A DNA stretch of 64,000 nt from an uncultured SAR116 cluster alpha proteobacterium (lineage in GTDB: Bacteria; Pseudomonadota; Alphaproteobacteria; Puniceispirillales; Marisalimonadaceae). The notes under the pieces are model-generated. The model was not told the origin of the DNA. It ran no database searches and saw only the letters and a program-made list of their open reading frames with translations. Positions 40,982 through 51,392 of this stretch are shown here, one piece after another; position 1 is the first letter of the stretch, and every line of letters begins with the position of its first letter. Location: the NCBI GenBank assembly GCA_902592615.1, contig CACJFI010000002.1, positions 62,001-126,000 on the forward strand, given 5' to 3'. A program made the translations under genes and the position numbers.

Positions 40982-41872
40982 TTAATTTAAGTATTTCTTC
41001 TTATATTTTTCATCTATTTTATCAGTTATCACAATCACACATAAGTCTATTGTATTGAATTTATAGTCAACAAAACAATCATGACTAACCCTTCCACCTA
41101 TTCTAAGATATCCTTTTATGAGTGGTGGCAATTTTGCAAAAGTTCTTAAATCATTATTTTTTGAATTAATTTCAGTATAAGCGGGATATATTTTTGTATC
41201 CAAGCTTTTTACTGACAATTGATCTGGTAAAGAAAAATTCTTTCTTAGGTAAGACAATTCGTTAGTGTATTTCATTACATCAGTTCCGTGAAAACTTGCG
41301 CATCCTAATAAGATTTTTATATCATATAATTTTACATACTCAGCAATGGCTTTCCAAAGAAGGTTCATTATGGTTCCATTTCTATAATCTTGATGAACAC
41401 ATGACCTTCCTAATTCAAGTATTTGATTATTTTTATAAGAACTAGATATCTTTGATAAATCAAATTCTGAAGAAGTATAAAACCCACTACAATGAGCTGC
41501 TATATCTCCACGAAGAAGTCTATAGGTCCCTACAATTTTATTTTTAATACCTTTTCTATTCTTGTCTATTACAATGAGATGATCAGCAAATTTATCGACT
41601 TTGTCATAATCTAATCTTAAAATTTTTTTTGATATTGTTGGTATAGCTTTTTTTTCTTTGTAAAAAACTGAATACCTAAGAGCTTGAGCTTTTTTTAATT
41701 CTGATTTTTTCTCAGCAATTTTAATAACAAAATTATCTACTTCAATTTTAGAAAATTTTTTTTTGGTTTTTAAAGGTTCTAGAGAATAAATTTTTCTTTT
41801 AAAGATTGAATTAAGTTTTCTTACTTTAAGATCTTTTTTTACAATATTATCTTTTACTTTAGCGATTAACAT
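40982..41872 (-). CDS. OlsB-like ornithine N-acyltransferase
   Basis: 296-aa protein of the GNAT-related OlsB/hemolysin-like group. Typical segments are ALRYSVFYKEKKA, VGTYRLLRGDIA, YTSSEFDLS, ELGRSCVHQDYRNG and LLGCASFHGTD. OlsB makes lyso-ornithine lipid from ornithine and 3-hydroxyacyl-ACP; the family also covers related aminolipid enzymes, so amino-acid identity is inferred. The first ~50 residues are Lys-rich and outside the family core. Paired with the downstream PlsC/OlsA gene it would give a phosphorus-free membrane lipid. Confidence 0.82.
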   Translation of the reverse strand: MLIAKVKDNIVKKDLKVRKLNSIFKRKIYSLEPLKTKKKFSKIEVDNFVIKIAEKKSELKKAQALRYSVFYKEKKAIPTISKKILRLDYDKVDKFADHLIVIDKNRKGIKNKIVGTYRLLRGDIAAHCSGFYTSSEFDLSKISSSYKNNQILELGRSCVHQDYRNGTIMNLLWKAIAEYVKLYDIKILLGCASFHGTDVMKYTNELSYLRKNFSLPDQLSVKSLDTKIYPAYTEINSKNNDLRTFAKLPPLIKGYLRIGGRVSHDCFVDYKFNTIDLCVIVITDKIDEKYKKKYLN

Positions 41873-41927
41873 AAAACACCTACTAGAAATTTATTGTGAT
41901 AAATAAATTTTAAGTATTTCATTTTTA

Positions 41928-42359
41928 TTAAAACTCAAATAATAATCTCAATGCATCTATTCTTTTCTTATTTACTTTATAGTAGCCTTTTCTTATTCCA
42001 ATTTTTTTAAAGCCATTTTTTAAATAAAAATTTATTGCTTGGATGTTTTCAACAGATACTTCAAGAAAAATTTTTCTTATATCTTTAAGCTTTTTTATTT
42101 TATTGACTATTAGGGATCCATAATTCTTTCTTTGGCACAATTTCATGATACCAATTTGTATTATTTCGATTTCGTCTCTAACATGATAAAAAATTACAAA
42201 TCCAATAATTTTTTGAGTTGAAATTTTCCAAATTTTAATTGTGTCTTCTCTAAAATAATTTTCAAAATCTTTTATAGATGCAGGATAATCAAAAATATCC
42301 TTTTCAATTTCAATTAATTTTAATAGATCACCTTTTTTTACTTGCTCTATATTAATCAT
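41928..42359 (-). CDS. rimI: Ribosomal-protein alanine N-acetyltransferase-like GNAT
   Basis: GNAT-fold acetyltransferase, 143 aa, whose C-terminal signature ENIQAINFYLKNGFKKIGIRKGYY is that of RimI, which acetylates the N-terminus of S18. The acetyl-CoA pyrophosphate loop normally reads Q/RxxGxG; here it is CQRKNYGSL, lacking the first glycine, a mild deviation. It overlaps tsaB by 4 bases, the usual tsaB-rimI pair. Confidence 0.88.
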   Translation of the reverse strand: MINIEQVKKGDLLKLIEIEKDIFDYPASIKDFENYFREDTIKIWKISTQKIIGFVIFYHVRDEIEIIQIGIMKLCQRKNYGSLIVNKIKKLKDIRKIFLEVSVENIQAINFYLKNGFKKIGIRKGYYKVNKKRIDALRLLFEF

Positions 42360-43078
42360 TTTAACTTAATTTGTGCAGATCGAGCATAAATAGGTTTAAA
42401 TTTGTCAAATGCGTAGGTGGTTTTATTGATACTGATATTATTTGATATTATACATGAAGCAAGTTTTCCAACTCCCAAAGAATCTGGATTTTGTATTGAG
42501 TTTTTAGAAACGTTCAAGTTTTCTATTATTTTTTTTGCTTTATTAGATTGATGGCCAACAAATAAAACTTCTCTTAAAATTAAATTGTTAATCACAAAAT
42601 AATTATATAATTTTTCAATCTTTATTGTATCGATATTACTTATAGCAACAATTGGTAATAATTTGTTTTTAGTATAATTAATCTTAAATAACTGCAAAAA
42701 AAGATCATCCTTTTTACTATCAATAGAGCTGATTACATATTCAACTTTCAAAGTTTTGGCTTCTTGAAGTGCAGACATTGCTAAACCAGCCAATGAATTA
42801 ATGCCTATACTTTTAATATGACTTTTAGAAATAGTTATACCTAAAGCAGTTGAAATGATAGCACGAATTCCTGTAAAACTACCTGGTCCACAACCAACTG
42901 CCAGAAACGAAATATCATCAAAAGATATAGAGTTATCTTTTAAAAACATTTTAATTGTTGGTACAATAATTTCAGATAAGTCATTCTTAATAGGTATAGA
43001 TATGTGACTTAAAATACTTTCTGTGTTTAATAAAGTAAGTGATAAATCTGATGTACTTGTTTCTATGGAAATAATCAT
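42356..43078 (-). CDS. tsaB: tRNA threonylcarbamoyladenosine (t6A) protein TsaB
   Basis: ASKHA-fold partner of TsaD and TsaE in making t6A37 of ANN-decoding tRNAs. The start MIISIETSTSDLSLTLLN and the GPGSFTGIRAIIS segment are diagnostic. 240 aa, a typical length. It is divergent from the polysaccharide deacetylase across 102 bases. Co-transcription with rimI is likely. Confidence 0.94.
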   Translation of the reverse strand: MIISIETSTSDLSLTLLNTESILSHISIPIKNDLSEIIVPTIKMFLKDNSISFDDISFLAVGCGPGSFTGIRAIISTALGITISKSHIKSIGINSLAGLAMSALQEAKTLKVEYVISSIDSKKDDLFLQLFKINYTKNKLLPIVAISNIDTIKIEKLYNYFVINNLILREVLFVGHQSNKAKKIIENLNVSKNSIQNPDSLGVGKLASCIISNNISINKTTYAFDKFKPIYARSAQIKLK

Positions 43079-43180
43079 GAAAATCTTTAATCAACAATAA
43101 GAAATATGTAGTATTATCTAGATTAATTATATAATAAAGTTATTTGTCTTTGAATTAAATTATTGACTATTGAGGATTAA

Positions 43181-44206
43181 ATGAAGTTATTACTTACTTT
43201 TTTACTTTTTATTGTACCTACTTTTTCATTCTCGCAAACTAATGAAACAAGACAAGTTTCAAATGTCAATCATGCTTCATTTATAATGTATCATAGATTT
43301 GGGGATAGTAGATATCCATCTACTAATATAAAAAAAGAACAGTTCATAAACCACATAAGCGAATTATTAAAACCTAAATATCAAGTAGTTAGTATTGAAA
43401 AGGCATTTCTAGCAATAAATAATATTGAATTAGTAAAGGATAGATCCGTTGTAATCACAATTGATGACGCATATTCTTCAGTATACAAATATGCATGGCC
43501 AATTTTTAAAAAACACAATTTGCCTTTTACTTTGTTTGTGTCAACAGATGTAATTGACAACAAAACTCCTGGATATATGAGTTGGGAACAAATCAGAACT
43601 TTAAGAGATCATGGGGTTACTATTGGAAGTCAAACTAAATCACATCCACATATGTTTAAACTATCAAAAGAAAAAATTATAAAAGAACTTTCAATTTCAA
43701 ACAAACGATTTATTGATGAAATTGGGAGCGCACCAAAATTTTTTGCCTATCCCTATGGAGAATATAATTTAGAAGTAATTGAGCAAGTAAAGCTTCATGG
43801 ATTTATTGCTGCTTTTGGTCAACATTCAGGAGTGGCACATAAAAGTTTAGGTATGTACGAACTACCAAGATTTGCAATGAATGAAAGGTATGGAGACATG
43901 AATAGATTTTTATTAGCAGTAAACGCATTACCTATGCCAATTTCAGATCTTTCACCAAAAAATCCTGTCATTTCTAAAAACCCACCTAATTATGGATTTA
44001 CTTTATCTGACAAAATTAAACCAAAAAATGCTATTAGGTGCTTTGCGAATAAAGGTTTAGAAACAGACACTAATAGATTAGGTAAAAACAGAATTGAAAT
44101 AAGGTTAAACGGTCCATTTTCAAAGGGTAGAGGCAGAATAAATTGTACTATGGCTGGAAATGGAGATAGATGGCGATGGCTTGGTAGGCAATTTATTATC
44201 AATTAA
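43181..44206 (+). CDS. Polysaccharide deacetylase (NodB-fold), exported
   Basis: 341 aa with a signal peptide of about 19 residues. The NodB domain has the catalytic/metal pair D95-D96 (VITIDDAYS) and a SHPHM segment with His155. The position expected for the first metal His is Gln151 (GSQTKSHPH), so the metal site differs from classic enzymes. About 80 C-terminal residues (from near 255) form an extra domain ending WRWLGRQF, seen in alphaproteobacterial relatives. It may act on peptidoglycan or surface glycan; substrate unknown. It is the only plus-strand gene between 24 and 54 kb. TGAGGA precedes the ATG. Confidence 0.85.
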   Translation: MKLLLTFLLFIVPTFSFSQTNETRQVSNVNHASFIMYHRFGDSRYPSTNIKKEQFINHISELLKPKYQVVSIEKAFLAINNIELVKDRSVVITIDDAYSSVYKYAWPIFKKHNLPFTLFVSTDVIDNKTPGYMSWEQIRTLRDHGVTIGSQTKSHPHMFKLSKEKIIKELSISNKRFIDEIGSAPKFFAYPYGEYNLEVIEQVKLHGFIAAFGQHSGVAHKSLGMYELPRFAMNERYGDMNRFLLAVNALPMPISDLSPKNPVISKNPPNYGFTLSDKIKPKNAIRCFANKGLETDTNRLGKNRIEIRLNGPFSKGRGRINCTMAGNGDRWRWLGRQFIIN

Positions 44207-44214
44207 CAAGCATG

Positions 44215-45189
44215 TCAGAATGTTGTTAAAATAGAATTTTCATACTTACTCAATTGATTTTTTTCAATTATATTTTTTACTTTAATTACATATTCAAAAC
44301 CTATTTCAGCATATTTATCTAAAAAATTTACCATATCACTTCCTGTTATATTTTGGTTCGCATTATATTTTAATGTTCTAAAATTTCTTAAATCTTTATA
44401 AGCTGGATGAGTATTTAAATTTAATATATATGAATTAACAGATTCCAACAAATTCTTAAAATTTTTAACTGAAAAATTTGCATCTAGATTTCCTTTTGGC
44501 TTAATTCCATCCTCATTTTTCCATGTCCATTGACCAAAAAGTGCATTTCCCTCTTGTGCAAATCTTGATGTTCCCCACCCACTTTCAATTATAGATTGAG
44601 CTAATATAAGAGAAATTGGTATATTGCTAATTTTATTCAACAATTCTAATTTTATCTTTTTAAGTTCTGATCTATTTAAATTGCTAAAATTAATATTCTT
44701 AAAATTTTTAACTTTATATTTTTTTGAAAGGAGCTCTATTTGATAAATATTGTTTGTAGAAAATGCTATCTTCATAATTTTTCTTTCTTCTAATACCAAT
44801 TCATTCCCCCTTAGAGCAATAGGTAATAAAATAGCTTTAAAAACAGATTTCTTCTGATTTGTTTCGTATTCAGTGATGTTTTTTGGAATGTAAGGAAAAT
44901 ACATTCTTGGAATTGGAACTTTCTTTATTGCATAATTTAAAATTAATTCAGACCAATTAAATACCAAAACCTTATCATTGAATTGATCTGAAGATAAATA
45001 ATTATTATTAGAGTGAAATTGATTTAATTTATCAATGCTTACAACAGGATTACTAAAATTATTTTTAATACCTTTAAAGTTAAATATTGGTTGATGTATC
45101 TTCCAAAATTTAGGCCCCAAAAAACCAAATATAAATAATGAAATTATAATTAGTAAAAATAAAACTTCATTATGATGACGTAGTCTCAT
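44215..45189 (-). CDS. Bax-like N-acetylglucosaminidase-domain protein
   Basis: 324 aa with an N-terminal membrane helix (about 10-27), so probably anchored facing the periplasm. The glucosaminidase core is SLILAQSIIESGWGTSRFAQEGNALFGQWTW, with the catalytic Glu in IIESGWG. Length and the N-terminal extension fit the Bax group (COG2992) of peptidoglycan hydrolases. It converges on the deacetylase and is the last gene of the mutS-glnD-murJ-trpS-nfuA run, 41 bases after nfuA. Confidence 0.85.
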   Translation of the reverse strand: MRLRHHNEVLFLLIIISLFIFGFLGPKFWKIHQPIFNFKGIKNNFSNPVVSIDKLNQFHSNNNYLSSDQFNDKVLVFNWSELILNYAIKKVPIPRMYFPYIPKNITEYETNQKKSVFKAILLPIALRGNELVLEERKIMKIAFSTNNIYQIELLSKKYKVKNFKNINFSNLNRSELKKIKLELLNKISNIPISLILAQSIIESGWGTSRFAQEGNALFGQWTWKNEDGIKPKGNLDANFSVKNFKNLLESVNSYILNLNTHPAYKDLRNFRTLKYNANQNITGSDMVNFLDKYAEIGFEYVIKVKNIIEKNQLSKYENSILTTF

Positions 45190-45230
45190 AACATTATTTC
45201 AAGTTATATAAATTTTAAATCTGAAATTTT

Positions 45231-45788
45231 TTATAATTCTGCTGCTCTTACTTCAGTAACTTCAGGGATATAATGTCTTAGCATATTCTCAATTCCCATT
45301 TTCAAAGTAGCTGTACTAGATGGGCATCCAGCACATGCTCCTTTCATTTGAAGTGTAACAACACCTGACTCAAAGGAGCAAAAAGTAATATCTCCTCCAT
45401 CCATTGCAACAGCTGGTCTTACACGCGTTTCTAGCAAATCTTTAATTTGTTTTATAGTTTCTGAATCTTCAGTGTTGTTTGTCTCAGTATTTCTATCCTC
45501 AGTTTCATTAATTGGTGGAAGACCAGTTGAGTAATGTTCCATAATTCCCGTTAGTATTGAGGGCTTTAGATTATTCCAATCTAATTTAGGATCTTTGGTT
45601 ACCGATATAAAATCAGTTGCTAAAAAAACTCTACTAACTCCATCAATTTCAAACAACCTTGAAGCTAATGGTGAAACCGAAGCAATCTCTTTACTGGAAA
45701 AATCTGCTGTTCCTGTTTTCAAAATAATACTGCCAGGAATAAACTTTAATGTTTCTGGATTTGGTGTGTCTTCCGTTTGTATGAACAT
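45231..45788 (-). CDS. NfuA/NifU-type Fe-S scaffold protein
   Basis: 185 aa: an N-terminal Nfu_N domain (1-90, beginning with TEDTPNPETLKFIPG) and a C-terminal NifU domain holding the CxxC cluster ligand C152-A-G-C155. It delivers 4Fe-4S clusters to target enzymes, such as radical-SAM proteins like MiaB. The alphaproteobacterial/mitochondrial NFU1 arrangement is intact. It follows trpS, where many relatives also have a UspA gene between, absent here. Confidence 0.94.
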   Translation of the reverse strand: MFIQTEDTPNPETLKFIPGSIILKTGTADFSSKEIASVSPLASRLFEIDGVSRVFLATDFISVTKDPKLDWNNLKPSILTGIMEHYSTGLPPINETEDRNTETNNTEDSETIKQIKDLLETRVRPAVAMDGGDITFCSFESGVVTLQMKGACAGCPSSTATLKMGIENMLRHYIPEVTEVRAAEL

Positions 45789-45846
45789 ATTAAATCTCCT
45801 ATTTGATATATAAGCACATTTTTATTTATTTCTACAGATTAACTTT

Positions 45847-46881
45847 CTAAATTACAAAACCGACTAATTCTTTTACTTGTTTTAATACAGATTCCGCAAT
45901 TTTCCTAGCATTGTCTCCACCATTTCTTAATATTTTATCAATTTCTTTACGATCATTTAATAGCTTTCTCATTTCAAATGAAATTGGATTTAGAGTTTCA
46001 ATGGCCAGATCAATTAGTTTAGGTTTAAAAAAAGAAAAACCTTTTCCAGAAAATTGGCTTAAAGTTTGATTGATTGATTGATTTGATAATGATGAATATA
46101 TATTTATTAAATTCAAGGCTTCAGGTCTTTTGTTCAGTTCTTCTATTGTTTCGGGTAATGGGTGAGGGTCTGTTTTAGCTTTTTTAATTTTACTTGAAAT
46201 TTCTTCTCTAGTGTCAGTTAAATTTATTCTAGACGCATCAGAAGCATCAGACTTACTCATTTTTTTTGTTCCATCTTTAAGACTCATAACTCGCGTGGCT
46301 TGACCTAAAATTTGTGGCTCAGGCAAAGAAAAAAAATCCTTTTGATCTTCACGAGTGAACATATTATTAAAAGAAGATGCTATATCTCTGGCTAATTCAA
46401 TATGTTGCTTTTGGTCATCTCCCACTGGAACATGCGTGGCTTTATATAACAAAATATCAGCCGCCATTAAAACTGGGTATCCATACAAACCAACAGTAGC
46501 TTTTTCTCTTTTTTTCCCAGCTTTCTCTTTAAATTGCGTCATTCTATTTAACCACCCTATTCGACATACGCAATTAAATATCCACGCAAGTTCTGCATGT
46601 TCTTTTACTGAAGATTGGTTAAAAATAATAGATTTTTTAGGATCTATTCCTGATGCAATAATTGCCGCTGTTACTTCATGGGTTGAAGATTTAAGTTGAG
46701 AAGGTAATTGAGGAACTGTGATTGCATGCAAGTCGACAATTGAAAATATTGAAGAAATATCTGCTTGAAGATTTACCCAATTTTTTATTGCACCTAAATA
46801 ATTTCCTAAATGTAAATTGCCCGTTGGTTGTATTCCTGAAAATATCCTTTTATTAGTTTGATTTAATCCTGAATTCTTCAT
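45847..46881 (-). CDS. trpS: Tryptophanyl-tRNA synthetase
   Basis: Class I aminoacyl-tRNA synthetase charging tRNA-Trp. The HIGH-like motif is [12 protein letters not shown] at 18-30 and KMSKSD is about residue 217. 344 aa, standard for the bacterial form. It begins 4 bases after murJ. The pairing murJ-trpS is conserved across alphaproteobacteria. Confidence 0.97.
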   Translation of the reverse strand: MKNSGLNQTNKRIFSGIQPTGNLHLGNYLGAIKNWVNLQADISSIFSIVDLHAITVPQLPSQLKSSTHEVTAAIIASGIDPKKSIIFNQSSVKEHAELAWIFNCVCRIGWLNRMTQFKEKAGKKREKATVGLYGYPVLMAADILLYKATHVPVGDDQKQHIELARDIASSFNNMFTREDQKDFFSLPEPQILGQATRVMSLKDGTKKMSKSDASDASRINLTDTREEISSKIKKAKTDPHPLPETIEELNKRPEALNLINIYSSLSNQSINQTLSQFSGKGFSFFKPKLIDLAIETLNPISFEMRKLLNDRKEIDKILRNGGDNARKIAESVLKQVKELVGFVI

Positions 46882-46885
46882 TATG

Positions 46886-48508
46886 TTATTTTGCTTTCTT
46901 AGATTTCAAGAATAACGAATAGTTTAGTTCTTGAGGAATATATTTAAATAATTTAGATGTCAAAATATACACAAAAAAACCAAATATACATAAAATTATT
47001 AATATACTAGTTTTATTTAAATTATTAATTTCTAATACGTATTGGAGTAATTTCATACTTAATATCATTAAACAAGAAATAAAAGTAATTTTCAAACCAT
47101 AGAAAATGACTGAAAATAAATTTGTATCTTTTTTTTCAAATGAAAACTTGGGCTTTGTGATTTTACCAGTTTTTACTAATAGTGTTATGTAAATTATTGT
47201 TCCTATCCAGGATACTAATGAGGTTGCTAGAGCAATACCGGCATGCTTTAAGAAAATCATTAAACTAAAAGATAAAATTATATTTAAGATTAATAATATA
47301 AAACCAATATACATCGGTGTTTTTGTGTTTCCTTCTGCCAAAAATGCTGGTTGACAAGATTTTAGCATAATAAAAGCTGGAACTCCTAATGCATATGCTA
47401 ATAATGCATGAGAAGTTTGAATTGTTTCTTGAAAACTAAACTCGCCTCTTTCAAATAATACTTTTATCAACAAATCGCTAAAATTAATAAAAACTAGTGC
47501 GGCTGGAATCGAAAAAAATAAGCCTATCCTTATTGAAATAATTAATTCTTTAGAAAATTGATTTGTATCTCTATTTGCATTTGATTTTGATAAAGAAACT
47601 AGAAGGGTGGTTCCCAATGCAATACCAATTATTCCTAGTGGTAATTGAGCAATCCTATCAGCAAAATATAGATAAGAAATAGAACCAAAACCAAGTAAGC
47701 TTGCTAAAATAGTATCAACTAATAAATTTATTTGTAAAATGCCACCACCAAACGCAGCTGGTATAAATTTTTTCCATGTCTCTATTATCTTAATTTTGAT
47801 GTAATAATCATTTTTTTTCTGGAGAGAATTATTTTTAAAACCCTGATACTTAAATATGTCATATTTAAATATCATTATCGCTATAAATACAACTTGTGTA
47901 AGCCCTGCTAAGACTGTTGCTATAGCAAGTGGTAACGATTTAATAATCCAATAATCATTGATTAAAAAACAACTAATAATTATGAATATATTTAAAATTA
48001 TGGGTGTAAAGGCTAGAATCCAAAATCGTCCTGAAACGTTAGTAGCAACGCCAAGTAAAGAAGCAACAGATATCAAGGGCATAAATATAATTGTAATTCT
48101 AGTTAGAGTGATAATTTGACTTGTAACTTCTTTATTATCAGCAAATCCAGGTGCCAAAAAATAAATTACAAACGGCATAATTATTTGTAAAATTGTCATT
48201 GTAACGAATAAGGATATAGAAACTTGGTACAAAATTTTTTTAAAATAAACAAATGCAAAAACATCACCCTTATGTTCTTTTAATTTAGAATATATTGGCA
48301 AGAACGCTGATGTAAGTGCTCCCTCAGCAGTAATTCTTCTAAATAAATTTGGCAACTTAAATGCAATTATAAATATATCTGAAAAAATACCAGCACCAAG
48401 AAATGCAGCAATAAATATATCTCTTATAAAACCTGAAATACGGCTAACAAATGTAAAAAAAGCAGTTTCTGTAAACCCTCTTATAAAAAAAGATGTCTTG
48501 TCTTTCAT
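46886..48508 (-). CDS. murJ: Lipid II flippase MurJ
   Basis: Polytopic MATE-like membrane protein of 540 aa, about 14 helices, that flips lipid II for peptidoglycan synthesis. The N-terminal [17 protein letters not shown] and the [18 protein letters not shown] segment are family hallmarks. An arginine in the first helix region (GFIRD) is conserved. Spacing to glnD is 22 bases. Confidence 0.95.
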   Translation of the reverse strand: MKDKTSFFIRGFTETAFFTFVSRISGFIRDIFIAAFLGAGIFSDIFIIAFKLPNLFRRITAEGALTSAFLPIYSKLKEHKGDVFAFVYFKKILYQVSISLFVTMTILQIIMPFVIYFLAPGFADNKEVTSQIITLTRITIIFMPLISVASLLGVATNVSGRFWILAFTPIILNIFIIISCFLINDYWIIKSLPLAIATVLAGLTQVVFIAIMIFKYDIFKYQGFKNNSLQKKNDYYIKIKIIETWKKFIPAAFGGGILQINLLVDTILASLLGFGSISYLYFADRIAQLPLGIIGIALGTTLLVSLSKSNANRDTNQFSKELIISIRIGLFFSIPAALVFINFSDLLIKVLFERGEFSFQETIQTSHALLAYALGVPAFIMLKSCQPAFLAEGNTKTPMYIGFILLILNIILSFSLMIFLKHAGIALATSLVSWIGTIIYITLLVKTGKITKPKFSFEKKDTNLFSVIFYGLKITFISCLMILSMKLLQYVLEINNLNKTSILIILCIFGFFVYILTSKLFKYIPQELNYSLFLKSKKAK

Positions 48509-48530
48509 TCAATTTCCATGATTTTGTTAC

Positions 48531-51392
48531 TTAGCCTTCTGGTTCAACTTCTTTCAAGGTATCGTTGATAGCGACTTTAACCTTCTGTATTGACAAAACA
48601 TCATCTACTTTTGATCCAAACATATTTTTTATATAAAAGTTGTCTATGACTCTATCTCCATAAGTAGAGATGTTAGCTGTATTAATTTGAAAACCTAAAG
48701 ATGTAATGGTCTTGGTAATTCTATATAAAACCCCAGGGGCGTTTTTACACTTTACCTCTAAAATTGTATAATTATCACTTGATTTATTATCAAATACTAT
48801 TCTTGTAGGTGTTTTCACTGCTCTAAATCGTGCTGGTGTTTCTTTCCATTTTATATTTAAAGCTTTTTCAATATTGATGTTACCAAATAATCCTTTTTTT
48901 ATAGTTTTAATCAGCCTTTTTCTTTGATAATCCTCATTTAACGGCTTTTTATCTTTATTTTGTATAAAAAATGTATCTACAGCATATCCATCAGACCTTG
49001 TAACAATTTTCGCACTTACAATATCATAACCTGAAGAAGCTACTAATCCAGATATTTGAGAAAACAAGCCATGATGATCTGGTGCAATTACAATTAATTC
49101 AGTTGCCTTAAGTCTTTGTTCTTCTGATATAAAAATTTCTAATTTTTTTGAAGCACTTTTCATTTCTGAAAAAATTTCATAATGTTTAATTAAAGATGAT
49201 AAATTGAACATCTTCCAATAATTATCGTAATATTTATCAAAATATTTTTTAATGTAATAGTCTTTCAGTCCTTTTTTTATCAAATGTCTCGTCAAAAGTT
49301 CTTTTGGTGTTTTTAGCGGTTCTGTTATTTCTGATATTTCTTGTTTAGGCTTTAGAATTTCAAAAGCTTTAATATATAGCTCTTTTATTAAAGCTCCTTT
49401 CCAATCATTCCAAACATCTGGACCTACACCTTTGATGTCTGCAACTGTTATAGCTAAAAGGGATCTTAACTTGTCTAGTGATCCTACTTTTTGCGCAAAA
49501 CTTTTAATTACTTTGTGGTCACCTAATTCATATTTAAATGCTGTCTTACTCATTAACAAATGATTTAACACTAACCACTTAACCATTTCTGTATCTTCAA
49601 TTTTTAAACCTAATCGTGGACATACATTAGAAGCTATGAAAGCACCATTCTTAGAGTGATCGCCTTTTAGTCCTTTTGCTATATCATGAAGTAACATTGC
49701 TACAAACAAAGCTTGATTTGATTTTATTTTTAAAATTTCATTGCTTGTTAGAGGAGCAAATTCTATATAATCTCCATTTTTAAGTGAATGAAGATTAGAA
49801 ATTGTAAATATAGTATGTTCATCAACTGTATATGAGTGATACATGTCAAATTGCATTAATCCGACAATTTTTTGAAACTCCGGAATGAATTTACCTAAGA
49901 TATTTGATTCATTCATTATTCTAAGCGTTCTCGTTGAATCTCTTTTACTTGTTAGAATATCTAAAAACATTCTGTTAGCATTAATATCATGTCTAACCTC
50001 CGAATTAATTAAATGAGTTAGACTTGTCAAAAGCCTGAGTGTTTTAGGATGAATATCTATATTCTTATTGTGCGATATATAAAAAAGATTGATAATATTT
50101 GTAGGATTTTCAATAAAGATTTTCTTGTCTAGCGCATATAATCGTCCTAATTCTATTGTAAACGGATAAACATTTTCACTTTTTTTAAAACTTAAAAACT
50201 TTAACCTTAAAGGCTTATTGAATTCTGTTTCTATAGCTGCACAAAATATTCTTGTTAAATTACCAATTGCTTTTGTAGCTAGAAAATATCTTTTCATAAA
50301 TCTTTCAACATCTTTATGTGTTATAGTGTTTTTGAAATTCATTCTTTTTGCAATTTCTAATTGTGCATCCAATGCCAACCTGTCGTCTTCTCTTTTAGCT
50401 CTATAATGTAGGTGACACCTGACTGAAAAAAGAAATCTTTGAGCTTCTGCAATTGCAACAGCCTCCTTCTTGGTAAGTGCTCCAATATTAATTAATTTAG
50501 ATATTGAGTCGACATTATAAGCAAATTTTGATATCCAAAAAATAGTATGAAGATCTCTTAAACCACCTTTACCATCTTTAACATTTGGCTCAACAACATA
50601 GCGTGATCCTCCAAAGTTTTTATGTCTTAATTCAGACTCTTCAAGTTTTGCTTCTACAAAATTTAATGTTTTTGTTTTATTAATGAATGATGCAAAATTC
50701 TTTTTTAATAATTCGAAATTTTCTTCATTACCAGTAATAAACCTTTTTTCTAATAAGCTCGTACAAACTGTTATATCTGAACTGCTTTTCTTTATACAGT
50801 CAACTATAGTCCTTGTTGAATGCCCTACTTTATAACCTAAGTCCCATAAAAGATATAATGTTAACCGGATAACTCTCTCAATTTTTGTGGTTTCACTTTT
50901 TGTTAATTTATTTGCTTTAAGAAATAATATGTCCAAATCAGAGTGAGGGGCAAGCTCTCCTCTTCCATAACCACCAACTGCTATAACTGATATTTTAATT
51001 TCTGTTTCACCTAAAAAATGTAAGTAAATATTTTTAATTAATTGTTTTAACATACTATCAATTAAGATAACATTTAAACCAACATTTAGTGTGCCATCAG
51101 AAGTTTTTAAAAAATCTTTTTTTATTTTGATTTTACATATATCTAATTGTTTCTTTACACTTTTAAAAAGCAGTTCTTTAAAAGTTTCTGTATCTTCACG
51201 TTCAATTTTTATGTTTTTGATTTTATATAAATTTTTTATATTGTTTTTAGCATATGTTGTAGGTTCCATAGTTTGAAGCCAGATCGCATGAGGATTTATT
51301 GTTTCTTCAAATTCTAAATTAAAATTTCTTAATTTTAAAAATTGATTATTATTTAAAAATTTAGGTTTTTCTTTAATGTTTATCTTTTTCAT
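48531..51392 (-). CDS. glnD: PII uridylyltransferase/uridylyl-removing enzyme
   Basis: Nitrogen sensor modifying GlnB/GlnK according to glutamine. In order: nucleotidyltransferase motif GGYGRGELAPHSDLDILF, then an HD phosphohydrolase with LLHDIAKG, and two C-terminal ACT domains (about 785-850 and 880-945). 953 aa. It overlaps the end of mutS by 20 bases. The PII targets are not in the window. Presence of intact GlnD shows that PII-based nitrogen control is retained in this small genome. Confidence 0.96.
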   Translation of the reverse strand: MKKINIKEKPKFLNNNQFLKLRNFNLEFEETINPHAIWLQTMEPTTYAKNNIKNLYKIKNIKIEREDTETFKELLFKSVKKQLDICKIKIKKDFLKTSDGTLNVGLNVILIDSMLKQLIKNIYLHFLGETEIKISVIAVGGYGRGELAPHSDLDILFLKANKLTKSETTKIERVIRLTLYLLWDLGYKVGHSTRTIVDCIKKSSSDITVCTSLLEKRFITGNEENFELLKKNFASFINKTKTLNFVEAKLEESELRHKNFGGSRYVVEPNVKDGKGGLRDLHTIFWISKFAYNVDSISKLINIGALTKKEAVAIAEAQRFLFSVRCHLHYRAKREDDRLALDAQLEIAKRMNFKNTITHKDVERFMKRYFLATKAIGNLTRIFCAAIETEFNKPLRLKFLSFKKSENVYPFTIELGRLYALDKKIFIENPTNIINLFYISHNKNIDIHPKTLRLLTSLTHLINSEVRHDINANRMFLDILTSKRDSTRTLRIMNESNILGKFIPEFQKIVGLMQFDMYHSYTVDEHTIFTISNLHSLKNGDYIEFAPLTSNEILKIKSNQALFVAMLLHDIAKGLKGDHSKNGAFIASNVCPRLGLKIEDTEMVKWLVLNHLLMSKTAFKYELGDHKVIKSFAQKVGSLDKLRSLLAITVADIKGVGPDVWNDWKGALIKELYIKAFEILKPKQEISEITEPLKTPKELLTRHLIKKGLKDYYIKKYFDKYYDNYWKMFNLSSLIKHYEIFSEMKSASKKLEIFISEEQRLKATELIVIAPDHHGLFSQISGLVASSGYDIVSAKIVTRSDGYAVDTFFIQNKDKKPLNEDYQRKRLIKTIKKGLFGNINIEKALNIKWKETPARFRAVKTPTRIVFDNKSSDNYTILEVKCKNAPGVLYRITKTITSLGFQINTANISTYGDRVIDNFYIKNMFGSKVDDVLSIQKVKVAINDTLKEVEPEG

